Part shown: positions 1-8,838 of the stretch, one piece after another
Numbering within the stretch: the first letter of the stretch is position 1
How the letters are laid out: each line of letters opens with the position of its first letter
Origin: a virus
DNA length: 50,485 nt
Virus record (IMG/VR): IMGVR_UViG_3300031566_000058
Location: 1 to 50,485 of that record
Direction: 5' to 3' (one strand)
Made by a program: the position numbers and the translations under genes
The notes under the pieces: model-generated
Seen by the model: the letters and a program-made list of their open reading frames with translations, nothing else
Told to the model about the DNA's origin: nothing
The model's database searches: none

Positions 1-596
1 GCGCCGGCCGCCGTCGTTCCGAGCGTGCCAGCGTCGAAAATATTCGTTCCGGCGTTAAACGTTTCAGTTGTTGCTATCGTATCGCCCGCTACGCCCGTTG
101 CTATTGCGGTAACGATAGAATCGTCAGCAGCAAACGCCCCCATTCTGACCAGGGGGTGCGGCGATGTAGACCCTGCGAAATATTCCGTCCCTGCCGTACC
201 CGTCCCGTTGATTGTGGCCAAAATGTTTAGCTGTGTTGCGGCAGCAGTAGCACCAATTAGAATATCATTGACCAGGCTCGGCACGTCCTGGAACCTGTAC
301 GTAGTCGTGCCGATTGTCATGGTATCGACATTTACATCGACGGGATTTACATCCAATGTCAGCAGGCCCTGCGATGAATTGCCGCCCGTGCAGTTCGTAT
401 CGAGAGTCAGAGCGCCTTGGGCAGCCGATCCATCGACTTCAATGCTGGCAATATCAATCAAAAGCTCACAGTCAATAACGCCCTCACCGACATCGAGAAT
501 CTTGGCTACACCGCCCACAAGGGCGGCCGCCGATGCAGCAATGGCGCCTGCATCCTTCAAAACTAAAGCCGATTCGTAAGTAAAGTTGTGTCTCAT
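1..596 (-). CDS. Virion structural protein, 3'-truncated by window edge
   Basis: An open frame starts at ATG 596-594 and runs off the left edge without a stop (198 codons seen). The N-terminus (MRHNFTYESALVLKDAGAIA) resembles the N-terminus of the next gene upstream (685-1110), so the two look like paralogues. From about residue 90 it has a beta-rich module (TIGTTTYRF ... IATTETFNAGTNIFDAGTLG) that recurs in the tail tube protein at the right edge. Such modules are common in phage virion proteins. Position directly downstream of capsid genes supports a head decoration or tail role. It follows a terminator-like hairpin at 640-664. The exact function is unknown. Confidence 0.75.
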   Translation of the reverse strand, partial: MRHNFTYESALVLKDAGAIAASAAALVGGVAKILDVGEGVIDCELLIDIASIEVDGSAAQGALTLDTNCTGGNSSQGLLTLDVNPVDVNVDTMTIGTTTYRFQDVPSLVNDILIGATAAATQLNILATINGTGTAGTEYFAGSTSPHPLVRMGAFAADDSIVTAIATGVAGDTIATTETFNAGTNIFDAGTLGTTAAG

Positions 597-627
597 AATT
601 TTTACCCTTATGCCTGGATATTGAGAT

Positions 628-664
628 TAAAGAACAAAAGCTTGCCGGCAATAAACCGGCAAGC
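628..664 (-). terminator. Rho-independent terminator after the 685-1110 gene
   Basis: A perfect 9-bp stem (GCTTGCCGG / CCGGCAAGC, 640-648 and 656-664) is followed on the minus strand by the T-rich run TTTTGTTCTTT. It lies just beyond the stop of the small structural gene and just before the ATG at 596, so it would reduce transcription into the edge gene. Confidence 0.75.
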
Positions 665-684
665 CGACCTTATTTTTTACGTGA

Positions 685-1110
685 TTAGCCCGCTCTTTTT
701 GCCAGTCTTGCGGAGTAAGTAATGCTGTTCGTGGCCCCGACCGTAACGGTATAAAGTCGGACATACGGATATATCGTTCCGCAGTATTCATTATCGAACG
801 GCAGGATATATCGACCGATAGTATCATCCCTGTTGCAATCCGACCGCTTTGTCTCCATAGCACCTAAGCTTATGGCGCATCTGTCAACAAGGGTTGCCGG
901 CGTGCAGGCGAGATCCGGCGAAAGCTGAGCAATGATGTCATACATCTCATCATTGCCGACAATGTCCATAGCGGTGACGTCGATGATTATATCGCCCTGG
1001 ACCAGTCCTTCACCGATCAACGGAATAACTGTGGCGGCAGCAGAAGCGGCTATTGCCCCCGACGCCTTCAGGTTTAGCGTGGCATCGTCAACTGTGCGAT
1101 TTCTTAACAT
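685..1110 (-). CDS. Small virion protein, possible head decoration protein
   Basis: 141 aa, start ATG preceded by AAAGGAG. It lies 80 bp after the major capsid gene, where decoration proteins of HK97-fold phages usually sit. No catalytic motif. The segment GAIAASAAATVIPLIGEG is close to the N-terminus of the next gene (1-596), which suggests a shared fold and duplication. The rest is beta-rich with several Cys. Decoration function is inferred from position and size only. Confidence 0.6.
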   Translation of the reverse strand: MLRNRTVDDATLNLKASGAIAASAAATVIPLIGEGLVQGDIIIDVTAMDIVGNDEMYDIIAQLSPDLACTPATLVDRCAISLGAMETKRSDCNRDDTIGRYILPFDNEYCGTIYPYVRLYTVTVGATNSITYSARLAKRAG

Positions 1111-1190
1111 ATTAAACTCCTTTCAAGAGTTTACGTTTTGTATTAGTTGTATTTTCAAAAACAAATTCATTGCCGAAACTTCACTGCCGA

Positions 1191-2129
1191 TTACGCAACA
1201 GCTACGGCGTCGCTGATAGACCACAGCCTTGCAGCGGCCCTCGGGTGCTCGATGCAGATTCCGTTGTACCATTCGACGCGGGTCAGTTCGGTCACTGTGG
1301 CCGTCTGCTCGCCAACCATGCGAACGTCAATACTTCCGTTCTGAAGTCCCTCAATCATCCCATCGCCGACCGATATGCAATAGATCGAAGTGGCGGTGGC
1401 TGCGGCTCCAACATTGTTGGATACTTCAAGGAAGTTCAGAATATCGGCGCCGGTATGATCTCTGTCTGCGATAATAATCGGAAGCTCATCGTACAACATG
1501 ACCGCTTTGCCAAATTCATCTTTGGTCCAGGTAATATTCCCGCCTACAGCCGCCGTGCGCGCTGCAACACTAAGACGCCTGCGCATTTTCTTGTTCATAA
1601 TCAAATGCGTGGGATTATCGACCGAGTCAATCAATGTATCCAGGTTCAACAGCGATAAAGGATCGCCGCCATTTGTAGTGCCGTTGGCAGTCAACTGAGC
1701 GCCCGTCAATCTGACCTGCAAGCCGTCAAGAGAAGCCGGCGTTGTGACCGAGCTGCCCTTAATGAAAGCCAACGTCCATGCGTGGGCAAGCGCCTTGATC
1801 TTCATAATCTGGTGGCGTTCGCGGACTCCCTCGCCGCCCGTCTTGATTATGAACGGATCAATCGACAGATCGCCACCGGCAATTACAAGCGGCTCCACCT
1901 GGGGATTGATAATCCCGGTGCTGGCGGTATATCCCGCATTGACTCCGCGAAATCCGATGCCGGGCAATGTTTGCTCTTGGTTATATGCATAGGCGTTGCC
2001 GGCGATGTCCCTGAACGGCAACACCCTCAAGATGTCTGAGGACATGGCATACGTCTCAACAACCGCCGAACGCAGCACCTCTCCTCGATTGACCATAAGC
2101 TTTGAAGCTTCAATAAGTGTCAAACTCAT
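1191..2129 (-). CDS. Major capsid protein (HK97-fold)
   Basis: 312 aa, start ATG with AAAGGT upstream. The N-terminal region (LPFRDIAGNAYAYNQEQ, LPGIGFRGVNAGYTAS) and the C-terminal region (NGSIDVRMVGEQ ... VEWYNGICIEHPRAAARL) match the pattern of short HK97-type capsid proteins of siphoviruses, which lack a long N-terminal delta domain. This assembles the icosahedral shell. It lies immediately downstream of a coiled-coil scaffold gene and upstream of small decoration-like genes, the normal head order. The family assignment is by pattern and context. Confidence 0.88.
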   Translation of the reverse strand: MSLTLIEASKLMVNRGEVLRSAVVETYAMSSDILRVLPFRDIAGNAYAYNQEQTLPGIGFRGVNAGYTASTGIINPQVEPLVIAGGDLSIDPFIIKTGGEGVRERHQIMKIKALAHAWTLAFIKGSSVTTPASLDGLQVRLTGAQLTANGTTNGGDPLSLLNLDTLIDSVDNPTHLIMNKKMRRRLSVAARTAAVGGNITWTKDEFGKAVMLYDELPIIIADRDHTGADILNFLEVSNNVGAAATATSIYCISVGDGMIEGLQNGSIDVRMVGEQTATVTELTRVEWYNGICIEHPRAAARLWSISDAVAVA

Positions 2130-2152
2130 AACAGTTACCTTTCAAAATTCTT

Positions 2153-2938
2153 TTACTTTGTAATTCCCAACTCATGTGCTTTTTTAAGCCTTTCGGCGGG
2201 CGGCAGCTTTCCGAGTTCTTCGTTAGTGATCTTGCCGGTTTTCGTTGTACTCGATTGGACAGCGCCGCTTCCCGAGGCGCCTGTACCATCGAACAAAGGA
2301 GCATAGGCATCGTTGCTTTTCATTTCGACAACGAGTTCTGATATTGACATTGGTGAAGTAGAGCCTGAAGCCGGACTGATTCTCGGATTTCCATCGTTGC
2401 CTATAACCTCAACGATGAAATCGCCGCTGTCGGTTTTTCTCATTCGGGTCAATTCACGAATTGGATACAGCAATACGCTTGCCGATTTGGGGCTGCCTCC
2501 ATGTTCCGCTATTGCCTTGATGGCATCGGAATCAATCATCTTTTTTTGGAGCTGTTTCGTGAGCATGGAAACTTCATCTTCCTTCTTTGTGAGTTCCCCG
2601 CGATGCTTGTCCTCGATCTGTTGCTTCAAGACCGCTATCTGCTCTTTGACCTTGTCCTCGGGCTTCCAGTTCGCCATTTCCTCGACCTTACTGAGCGCAT
2701 CCCGCGCTTTGTCCACATCCAGACCCTCGAATGATTTGAGCTTATTTTCCGCCGCCTCCCGCGTGGTACGCTCTGAGCTTAATGCCGACTTGAGACCCTT
2801 GACGTCCTCCAATGCAAAACCTTCCACCGCCGTCACATCGAGCAGAAACGTCCCGTCACTCTGCTTTTTGTACTCCTTCTTGAGATCGTCCGACAAACCT
2901 GTGAAAACCTCTTCTTTGATAATCGCTGCCAGTGCCAT
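2153..2938 (-). CDS. Capsid scaffolding protein
   Basis: 261 aa, start ATG with GAAGGAG. Residues about 45-140 are strongly charged and heptad-like (coiled coil), flanked by a Gly/Ser-rich linker and a short C-terminal segment (LGKLPPAERLKKAHELGITK). This is the typical layout of phage scaffolds that template capsid assembly. It sits directly upstream of the capsid gene. There is no sign of a serine-protease domain, so shell maturation by a fused protease is not indicated. Confidence 0.75.
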   Translation of the reverse strand: MALAAIIKEEVFTGLSDDLKKEYKKQSDGTFLLDVTAVEGFALEDVKGLKSALSSERTTREAAENKLKSFEGLDVDKARDALSKVEEMANWKPEDKVKEQIAVLKQQIEDKHRGELTKKEDEVSMLTKQLQKKMIDSDAIKAIAEHGGSPKSASVLLYPIRELTRMRKTDSGDFIVEVIGNDGNPRISPASGSTSPMSISELVVEMKSNDAYAPLFDGTGASGSGAVQSSTTKTGKITNEELGKLPPAERLKKAHELGITK

Positions 2939-3057
2939 AATTGTTACTCCTTCGGCTTCCCGCCTTTAAGCAGCCTTCCCGGCCGCCGGGCATCCCGCCC
3001 TGACTTTTCGTATTCGCTGCGGGCTACACACCCGCTTGATTAGCTTCGTGCGGGCAA
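2939..3057 (-). other. Leader between terminator and scaffold gene
   Basis: A 120-base non-coding leader between the terminator at 3058-3102 and the scaffold start. It contains small GC-rich hairpins (for example GCGGGTGTGTAGCCCGC) and ends in GAAGGAG. I see no convincing -35/-10 pair, so scaffold and capsid expression may come from read-through or a non-consensus late promoter. Confidence 0.35.
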
Positions 3058-3102
3058 TAAAAAAACGGCAAGCAAAGAGAGTAAGGCTCCTTACTTGCCG
3101 TC
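3058..3102 (-). terminator. Intra-operon rho-independent terminator
   Basis: On the minus strand ACGGCAAG and CTTGCCGT pair around an inner AGTAAGG/CCTTACT-like hairpin, followed by TTTTTTTATT. It lies after the MuF-type gene (stop at 3170) and before scaffold and capsid, so it could separate the packaging/portal transcript from the capsid transcript. Confidence 0.75.
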
Positions 3103-3169
3103 GTTATATTCTTGCGTCTCACTGCGACTGGCCGGTCACAGCGAAAGCCCGCACATTTTATTCAATTGT

Positions 3170-4243
3170 CTAAACTGCTAACTTTTCAAGTTCCTTTAAC
3201 GTCAACGGCTTATTCCTTCGGTCGATGAAGTCGTTTAGCTTTAATTGGCCGGACCTGAACATTTTCGCACGCCCAACTCCAAGCGCTTCGTTCTGCACGT
3301 CTGCTGTCTGTTTTTTCAGCCAGGCTGGATAAGTCTGCGTTGCCGGTACCTGACCGTTCATCGAAGCCCTCGTGCCAGCAGGCAGTTCTTTCGCATCAAT
3401 GCCAAGCTCCTTCCAGGACTTCAACACCGGGGCGGTAGTGCATCTGCAACTGTAATGAAACGGGGGCCTCCGGCCCTCATCGACCTGGTAAACCTTGCCA
3501 TCAAGATTCATGCACTCAAGGCAAGTCCTCGTATCGAGCGTAGCAAGGATCTCAACGCCCTTAACGACGTCCGTATTGGCGGCATAAACCTCATCCCTTG
3601 CCGCGTGAGAAACGTTGCTTGTGGCCGTCCTGACAACGGAATTAAGATTGTGCCTGCTGGTATTCAGTATGCCGTCCGTGTATTGAGCTGCCCGCGTCCC
3701 CTTGATCCTCCGGACGATATCAGCAATACCCTGACCTTCAATCATGCCGTTTTGAATTGTCCTGTTTACATTGAAAGCCGTATCCCTTGCCAGCTTGCCG
3801 AACCACTCCTTAACCAAAGCCCCCTCCATCGGCTGCTGAGTCACAAGCGCTTTGAGCATATTGGCGTTCGGAGAAACAAAATCATAAGCGATCGGCATAA
3901 AATTCTGCATTGTCTTTATCAGCCAGGACGATTCCACCTTGGCGAAATCCCTTAGCTGACCATACATCTTGCTCTCCATCACAAGATATTCCGCCCTCAC
4001 CAGATCGCCGTTGTCTTTGAAAAGCGACTGGAGTTTCTTGCTGCTCATTGTCACCGTTCGCAGGCTCTTTTCGATCTTTGCCAAAAGCTCAGGCTCAAGC
4101 GTTTTGTTGAATTCGGCAAGAATATCGTTTGCAACCTGCGTCTTGTACCGCTCCAGATACAGGGCGTGACGGATTGCCCTGTCTGCGATTAGCTCGTTGA
4201 CGGTTGTTGGCAGATCGGGAAGTTTCGGCAGATTCTTAGGCAT
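3170..4243 (-). CDS. MuF-type phage head morphogenesis protein
   Basis: 357 aa. The C-terminal region has the hallmark of the SPP1 gp7 / Mu F family: DTRTCLECMNLDGKVY followed by PFHYSCRC (C241, C244, H263, C266, C268), thought to bind zinc. Such minor head proteins are packaged with the portal and act at early head assembly or DNA ejection. The gene abuts the zinc-ribbon gene at 4244 and follows the portal, the standard order. No toxin-like C-terminal extension is present; the protein ends about 90 residues after the motif. Confidence 0.85.
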   Translation of the reverse strand: MPKNLPKLPDLPTTVNELIADRAIRHALYLERYKTQVANDILAEFNKTLEPELLAKIEKSLRTVTMSSKKLQSLFKDNGDLVRAEYLVMESKMYGQLRDFAKVESSWLIKTMQNFMPIAYDFVSPNANMLKALVTQQPMEGALVKEWFGKLARDTAFNVNRTIQNGMIEGQGIADIVRRIKGTRAAQYTDGILNTSRHNLNSVVRTATSNVSHAARDEVYAANTDVVKGVEILATLDTRTCLECMNLDGKVYQVDEGRRPPFHYSCRCTTAPVLKSWKELGIDAKELPAGTRASMNGQVPATQTYPAWLKKQTADVQNEALGVGRAKMFRSGQLKLNDFIDRRNKPLTLKELEKLAV

Positions 4244-4528
4244 TTATTCTTCCCACCATTCCTTTGCATCAGCTTCCTGGGCGGTCATATTGCCGCAATT
4301 GCCACATTCGAGATTATCAAGATCGTCGGTCACGGCCGGCACAATGGCTGTTTGTTCGTGACTGCAAATACGACACTGTAAATCAATAACAATCCATTCC
4401 TCACTTATCCCCAAATCTCTCAATTCTTGTGTGACCACATTCAAGTCATCAACCATCTCATCCGACAAAGGGCTGTCAACATCTTTGTATGCCTCGATAA
4501 CTTCATTCTTGTTCTTGAAAAGAATCAT
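4244..4528 (-). CDS. Zinc-ribbon protein in head operon
   Basis: 94 aa, start ATG with AGGAG and an overlap with the portal stop. Two cysteine pairs (CRIC and CGNC, spaced about 25 residues) form a likely zinc ribbon; the N-terminal half is acidic and helical. Its place between portal and MuF genes is unusual for a regulator and might mean a small virion or assembly factor. Function unknown. Confidence 0.65.
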   Translation of the reverse strand: MILFKNKNEVIEAYKDVDSPLSDEMVDDLNVVTQELRDLGISEEWIVIDLQCRICSHEQTAIVPAVTDDLDNLECGNCGNMTAQEADAKEWWEE

Positions 4529-5943
4529 TATTCTGCTCCTAACCCAATCATCCCCAAAGCCGGCCCTTCCGCCTCGATAGCGGCAATTTCCTCGTCTATA
4601 TCCAGCGTCTCGGAAAGCAGGGCACGTCTCTTGACTTCTCTCAGGAACGTCTGTCTTGAAAGCTCGCGGGCTTGTCGCATTTTAATCAGCTCTGGTACAT
4701 CCTTCATCGCCCTTACCCAGATATCGAAGGTATTGAAAATATCGACCTTGAAATCTTCCGGCAGCTTGGCACCGATCCATTCGGCGGCTGTCTCGTAAGC
4801 CTGCCTCAGTAATCTCTCAAGAGACATTACCCACGCCTGGATATCGCAGTTGGCCCTGGACTCGTCTATCGACTGGCCCGTTGCCGTCTGGCTCGCTATC
4901 CTTCGCAGGAACGGCTGCAAGCCGAGAATCATCATCCTGTCCTCAAGCTTGTCTATGTCCTTTGCGCCCGCGTCAATAGCGGTACCGGAATGCTCCAGAA
5001 ATTTTACATCGCCCTCGGGATTTGAAGTTGAGATTATTTGATTCGGACCTAATGCAATCTTATCAGTCTCTTCCGTACTGAAGCCCTTTGCGAATAGTGT
5101 TATCGTCCGTGCCATGTGAAGGATGTTTCTCTGGTCGCTGTCGCTGCGGAAATGTGCCAGGTTCGTCTCGGCCAGCTCCCTCAGCGGCGGATCGGCAGTC
5201 AAAAAACCCGTCTGATTAGCGTATCCGGTCACAAGCGGAACCTTGCCGAGACTGTTGGGGCCTTCAGTTAAGAGTGCATATTCGTCCTTTTCTCCTTCGA
5301 CATATAGACGCCAATTATCGCGCTCGTAAACCCTGATATATTTGACCTGCTTTTCGCCCCATTCACCAACTGGCTCGGTCTGTGTTTCCGCAATCCTGAT
5401 TTGTGTCAATACGTTATTGCCGCTTGCATCTTTCTCCATGCGCCATCCTATAAGCTGCTCGGGCTTAATGTTTATAAACCTTGGCATTATCCTTGCGGAC
5501 CTTTCCTGTGCTCGATTCGGCGTAGTCCCGTCCTCGGCAACCGTACTCGGATAATCCACGAGAATATGACCGATTCCGCGATTGACGAACTGAAAGAATA
5601 TATCCTTTGCCAGTTGAGCAAGAGAATTGCCCTGGCCGTCAACATCGTTCTCTATTTCATCCAGCGGCACAGGCAGATCTCCGTATAGCTTCACCGGCTT
5701 GCTGAAAGGCTTGCCGCAAATACTCTTGACCGTATCGCCGTAAGCACTGAACAGGATCGAGTTGGTAACCCGCGAGTTGTAATGTTTCTGTTCTTCCTTG
5801 TCGAACTTCGGCAGGTAGTTAGTCGATCCCGCCTGCATAGCGGCAGTGCCGGCAATCAGATCGTCAATCAAAGTCCACTCCGAAGCCATCGCGTTATAAG
5901 CACTGCACGGGGTATTTGCCTTCGCTTCATTCGTCTTAGCCAT
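4528..5943 (-). CDS. Portal protein (DUF4055-like)
   Basis: 471 aa from ATG 5943; an alternative GTG five codons upstream exists. The sequence has features of DUF4055 portals: early AGSTNYLPKF, HYNSRVTNSILF, and FLEHSGTAIDAGAKDIDKLE followed by a helical region (ATGQSIDESRANCDIQAW). The portal forms the dodecameric ring at the packaging vertex. It lies downstream of terminase with two small genes between. The C-terminal tail (DIDEEIAAIEAEG) is acidic. Good confidence from pattern and synteny. Confidence 0.87.
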   Translation of the reverse strand: MAKTNEAKANTPCSAYNAMASEWTLIDDLIAGTAAMQAGSTNYLPKFDKEEQKHYNSRVTNSILFSAYGDTVKSICGKPFSKPVKLYGDLPVPLDEIENDVDGQGNSLAQLAKDIFFQFVNRGIGHILVDYPSTVAEDGTTPNRAQERSARIMPRFINIKPEQLIGWRMEKDASGNNVLTQIRIAETQTEPVGEWGEKQVKYIRVYERDNWRLYVEGEKDEYALLTEGPNSLGKVPLVTGYANQTGFLTADPPLRELAETNLAHFRSDSDQRNILHMARTITLFAKGFSTEETDKIALGPNQIISTSNPEGDVKFLEHSGTAIDAGAKDIDKLEDRMMILGLQPFLRRIASQTATGQSIDESRANCDIQAWVMSLERLLRQAYETAAEWIGAKLPEDFKVDIFNTFDIWVRAMKDVPELIKMRQARELSRQTFLREVKRRALLSETLDIDEEIAAIEAEGPALGMIGLGAE

Positions 5944-5954
5944 AATAATATTTC

Positions 5955-6149
5955 TCACACCAAAAGTTTCTCTGCATCTATTTTGCTTCTAACTTCGGCA
6001 ATCACGCCTTCTTTTAACAAATCCAGCAGCTTGCCGTCCTGCCTCCGGGCCAGTTGTGACTCAAGGTCTGCTTTGATGTTTTGAGTCAATAGCCTGCTGC
6101 CGATTTGTAATTGCAAATCCCTTGCCCTGTTTTTCTTTGCCTGTCCCAT
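5955..6149 (-). CDS. Small helical hypothetical protein
   Basis: 64 aa, basic N-terminus (MGQAKKNRARDLQLQ) and helical, charged remainder. It lies between the membrane protein gene and the portal in a tight operon. No recognised domain. Coding status rests on close packing and the absence of any alternative frame in the gap. Confidence 0.6.
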   Translation of the reverse strand: MGQAKKNRARDLQLQIGSRLLTQNIKADLESQLARRQDGKLLDLLKEGVIAEVRSKIDAEKLLV

Positions 6150-6151
6150 AT

Positions 6152-6442
6152 TTAGTTTTTAACCTCCCTGAGAATTTCGCGCTGCATCGTAATCATCTGC
6201 TGTTGTGCAACATCAATTCGGTCTATCTTCTCATCAAGTCTTTCAATGTCCTTGCCGATGCTCGTTACCGCTATGGTGTTTGAGTCAATTTTCGGCACGG
6301 ACTTTGATATTGTCTCTGTATTCATTTCGACGCTTTTGCAGATCCCCGCCGCGTTCCATATCCAAACCAATGAGGCAAGAAGCAAAGCCACCAATGTGCC
6401 TATAGTAACTTTCAAAAAAGTCCCGTTCTTTGTTTTGTCCAT
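6152..6442 (-). CDS. Small membrane-anchored coiled-coil protein
   Basis: 96 aa from ATG 6442, chosen because GGAAGGG sits just upstream; an ATG eight codons earlier has a poorer site. One transmembrane segment (VTIGTLVALLLASLVWIWNA) is followed by a periplasmic or cytoplasmic coiled coil (IERLDEKIDRIDVAQQQ). This layout resembles haemolysin XhlA-like or i-spanin-like small phage proteins, but the position between terminase and portal is not the usual lysis site. Function not assigned. Confidence 0.6.
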   Translation of the reverse strand: MDKTKNGTFLKVTIGTLVALLLASLVWIWNAAGICKSVEMNTETISKSVPKIDSNTIAVTSIGKDIERLDEKIDRIDVAQQQMITMQREILREVKN

Positions 6443-6462
6443 TTTATTTTTCCCTTCCGATT

Positions 6463-7887
6463 TCAACTCGCTTGTCTAACGCTAAGGCTGTAAGTTTTTG
6501 CCAAACATCTATATCTGACATCATCTGCAATATGGTCCTCGGCCTCAGTATCGACATCATCGGCCTTGTGTTTGTCTCTCGGAAGAACAGGGAATGTGCG
6601 TATGAACTGCCGGCACGTATCGAGTGCGTAAATCCCCGGACCTTCCCTGCTGATGGAGTTTTTCAAACGCTCCCTGAGAATCTCCCAGCCATTGATACGG
6701 CTACCGGGCGACTTGTTTGCCCGTGTCCATCTGATACCCATTCTTTCCATATCACTTGCGATACAATTACCGTTCTCTATTGTGTATATCGAAGAATCGG
6801 CTGGGCCGGGATTGATTGCCCTGCCGAGCTCCTTCTGATAATTAAGGACCTTGCGTGCAACTTCAACCGCAAGCTCCCTGGTCCCTTGGTTAGGCTTTCC
6901 CGTCCATCCGTACAATTCCGCAAACCGAAACAAATCGCCTCGCTGCGTAGCTCTAAGGGATCCGTCCGGCAACTTGACATCGCAGCCGTCGGACTCCGCC
7001 CAAAACCCGACCGAGTAAGGCTTACTGCTGCCCCAGTCGAAAGACCTGTCAAGCTTCCACGTCGCCGGTATCTCGAAGGGCGCAACAATATGAACCTTAC
7101 TGTCCCAAACATCGTCGAACATTCCGCCCGCGACGATGTCCCAGTCACCTTCGAGCCAGGCGGCACGCCTTGCCCCCGTCTGGGATCTCAGCATGTTCAC
7201 GTAAGCCGGATCGTTTTGCAGGACAATCAAATTCTCCCATATTGTGCCGTGTATCGTAACCCTTTCCATGCCATCTTCGTCCGGTATGACAATCCCTCTC
7301 GGTGCCGGATCGATAAACCTGCCCTTTACCCAGTTGTGACCGACTCCGTAAGGGTTGGCCGTGCATCGATAGTGACGTGGAACGTTGGGGTCGCTTGACC
7401 TGCAGACGGTTTTCATGGTAATATAAAGTTCATCGTTCGGCCACAAAGTCAATTCATCCCATCCGATCCAGGGGTATTCGTGGCCGTGATAATTCCAGTA
7501 GTCGTCTATGTTCCTGGCATAGCGAAACAGGAGCTGCTCGCCGTCCTGGAATATCCACCTGTGACTTGACCCGTTATATACGGCCCCCGGAAAGATTTGA
7601 TAAAAAAACCGCTTGGATTTGATCTCGATTTCTTCCAGGTCCGGATACTGCAAGCGAAACAAAACACCACGCCAGGCAGGACCGTAACCTCTGCCCACAA
7701 ACTGAGCAAAGTCTATCAATAGCGAATCTGTCTTGCCGGGACCTCTCGTCCCTTCGTACAGACATTCGAAGATTGGGCACGAAAGAAAGCGTTGCTGGCT
7801 GCCCGGAAGCGGCGACCAGACAACATTTACTTCTTTTTCTTTTCGGTCCCGTCCGGCTCTTCGCTTTTTGCGTTTTGTTTTAACCAT
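6463..7887 (-). CDS. terL: Terminase large subunit
   Basis: 474 aa. ATPase: Walker A-like EGTRGPGKTD (about 46-54) and Walker B WIGWDELT (D144, E145). Nuclease: SFDWGSSKP (D284), GPADSSIY (D364) and a C-terminal Asp-rich stretch (KADDVDTEAEDHIADD), matching the RNase H-like metal-binding site. It packages DNA into proheads with the portal. The start overlaps the small subunit gene by about 60 bases. The basic N-terminus (KTKRKKRRAGRDRKEK) is unusual and may be partly upstream of the true start. Confidence 0.93.
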   Translation of the reverse strand: MVKTKRKKRRAGRDRKEKEVNVVWSPLPGSQQRFLSCPIFECLYEGTRGPGKTDSLLIDFAQFVGRGYGPAWRGVLFRLQYPDLEEIEIKSKRFFYQIFPGAVYNGSSHRWIFQDGEQLLFRYARNIDDYWNYHGHEYPWIGWDELTLWPNDELYITMKTVCRSSDPNVPRHYRCTANPYGVGHNWVKGRFIDPAPRGIVIPDEDGMERVTIHGTIWENLIVLQNDPAYVNMLRSQTGARRAAWLEGDWDIVAGGMFDDVWDSKVHIVAPFEIPATWKLDRSFDWGSSKPYSVGFWAESDGCDVKLPDGSLRATQRGDLFRFAELYGWTGKPNQGTRELAVEVARKVLNYQKELGRAINPGPADSSIYTIENGNCIASDMERMGIRWTRANKSPGSRINGWEILRERLKNSISREGPGIYALDTCRQFIRTFPVLPRDKHKADDVDTEAEDHIADDVRYRCLAKTYSLSVRQAS

Positions 7888-8372
7888 TCTTCCTTGCTCA
7901 AAGGCGGCGCCACCACTAATACACCGGTGTTCTTTATCTCGCCGCTGTGCTTGATATTCTGAGTGTTCTTCCAGTTTGCGGGGTCGCGGTTTGTGGTCCA
8001 GTATATGCCCGCCGCCGTGTCCGGCGGCACATGCTTAGTAATTTTCTTTATCACCCTTCTTTGGGCGAGAGGCTGTCCTGCCTGCTTTTTTTGTGCCCCG
8101 GTATCCGTTATCTCCGTATGAATCTCGTCGTATTCGTAGCCGGTAGCCCTTTTGTGCAGGGCATTTACGACTAAAGCCGTGCTGTCAAATGCCGCCTTTT
8201 TTATAAGGTCTCGAAAGTCTACAAATAGAGCTTTGTATTTTTTCCACGTAGAGGCACCAATGCCCAAACTTTTTGCAATACTCTCCTCCGTATATCCGCT
8301 CCGCAGCTTTCCCTGAATGAACTCAAACCTGGGCTCGACGTGGGTATGATATTTTGACTTCCTGCCACTCAT
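7827..8372 (-). CDS. Terminase small subunit
   Basis: 181 aa, ATG overlapping the stop of the preceding small gene. An N-terminal helix-turn-helix (GYTEESIAKSLGIGASTWKK) is followed by a helical middle and a basic tail (EPDGTEKKKK). The order HTH protein then TerL is the classic packaging pair; the small subunit recognises pac or cos DNA. The DNA site itself cannot be identified here. Confidence 0.82.
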   Translation of the reverse strand: MSGRKSKYHTHVEPRFEFIQGKLRSGYTEESIAKSLGIGASTWKKYKALFVDFRDLIKKAAFDSTALVVNALHKRATGYEYDEIHTEITDTGAQKKQAGQPLAQRRVIKKITKHVPPDTAAGIYWTTNRDPANWKNTQNIKHSGEIKNTGVLVVAPPLSKEEWLKQNAKSEEPDGTEKKKK

Positions 8373-8572
8373 TCCTCAATCGCCCTCCGCAGTGCCAGCA
8401 GATTGCAGTCCTGCAGCTCCTTGAGGTCCTCGAGGCACATATCCCTAAGCTCAAGCTGCTGGTCATTCGTCGGTTCGATCTCCAGGAGCCTGTATATAGC
8501 CTGGTTGATTTCGTTCTCCACCGACTCCAGCGGGAACATGTTGATATTCGGATTGTTGCCGTTTTCTGCCAT
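8369..8572 (-). CDS. Small acidic hypothetical protein
   Basis: 67 aa, acidic and predicted helical (ENEINQAIYRLLEIEP). It overlaps the terminase small subunit by four bases (ATGA), indicating translational coupling. No known domain; conceivably a packaging accessory factor, by position only. Confidence 0.6.
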   Translation of the reverse strand: MAENGNNPNINMFPLESVENEINQAIYRLLEIEPTNDQQLELRDMCLEDLKELQDCNLLALRRAIEE

Positions 8573-8625
8573 ACAGCACAGAATAACGGCAAAAGAAGTG
8601 ATTTTACTTTAATTGGCGCTGGCGT

Positions 8626-8838
8626 TTAGCCTTCCATGACCCTGTCGTCATAATCTTCGTTTTCGTGGTTTTCCTCCAATTCTTTGCATAGTTGGTCCCA
8701 AGACTCTTTAGAAAGTGTGATATGACAATCTGTGCAGAGAACATCGATATGGACAAAACCAAAAGCTTTTTCAATTCTATCGCTTTTTATTTTTCGTCCA
8801 CAATTAGCACACTCAAATATTTGTTGTTCTCCGGCCAT
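8626..8838 (-). CDS. Zinc-ribbon protein
   Basis: 70 aa. CANC near the N-terminus and CTDC about 25 residues later form a treble-clef or zinc-ribbon site; the tail is very acidic. One of many small Cys-pair proteins in this genome. Function unknown. Confidence 0.65.
   Translation of the reverse strand: MAGEQQIFECANCGRKIKSDRIEKAFGFVHIDVLCTDCHITLSKESWDQLCKELEENHENEDYDDRVMEG

Noticed and set aside
25-579. Plus-strand ORF of 184 codons at the left edge
   Set aside because: Shadow of the minus-strand virion gene; composition is that of an antisense frame and no ribosome-binding site is present.
6430-7398. Long plus-strand ORF opposite the terminase gene
   Set aside because: The minus-strand frame has full terminase motifs; the plus frame is an antisense shadow.
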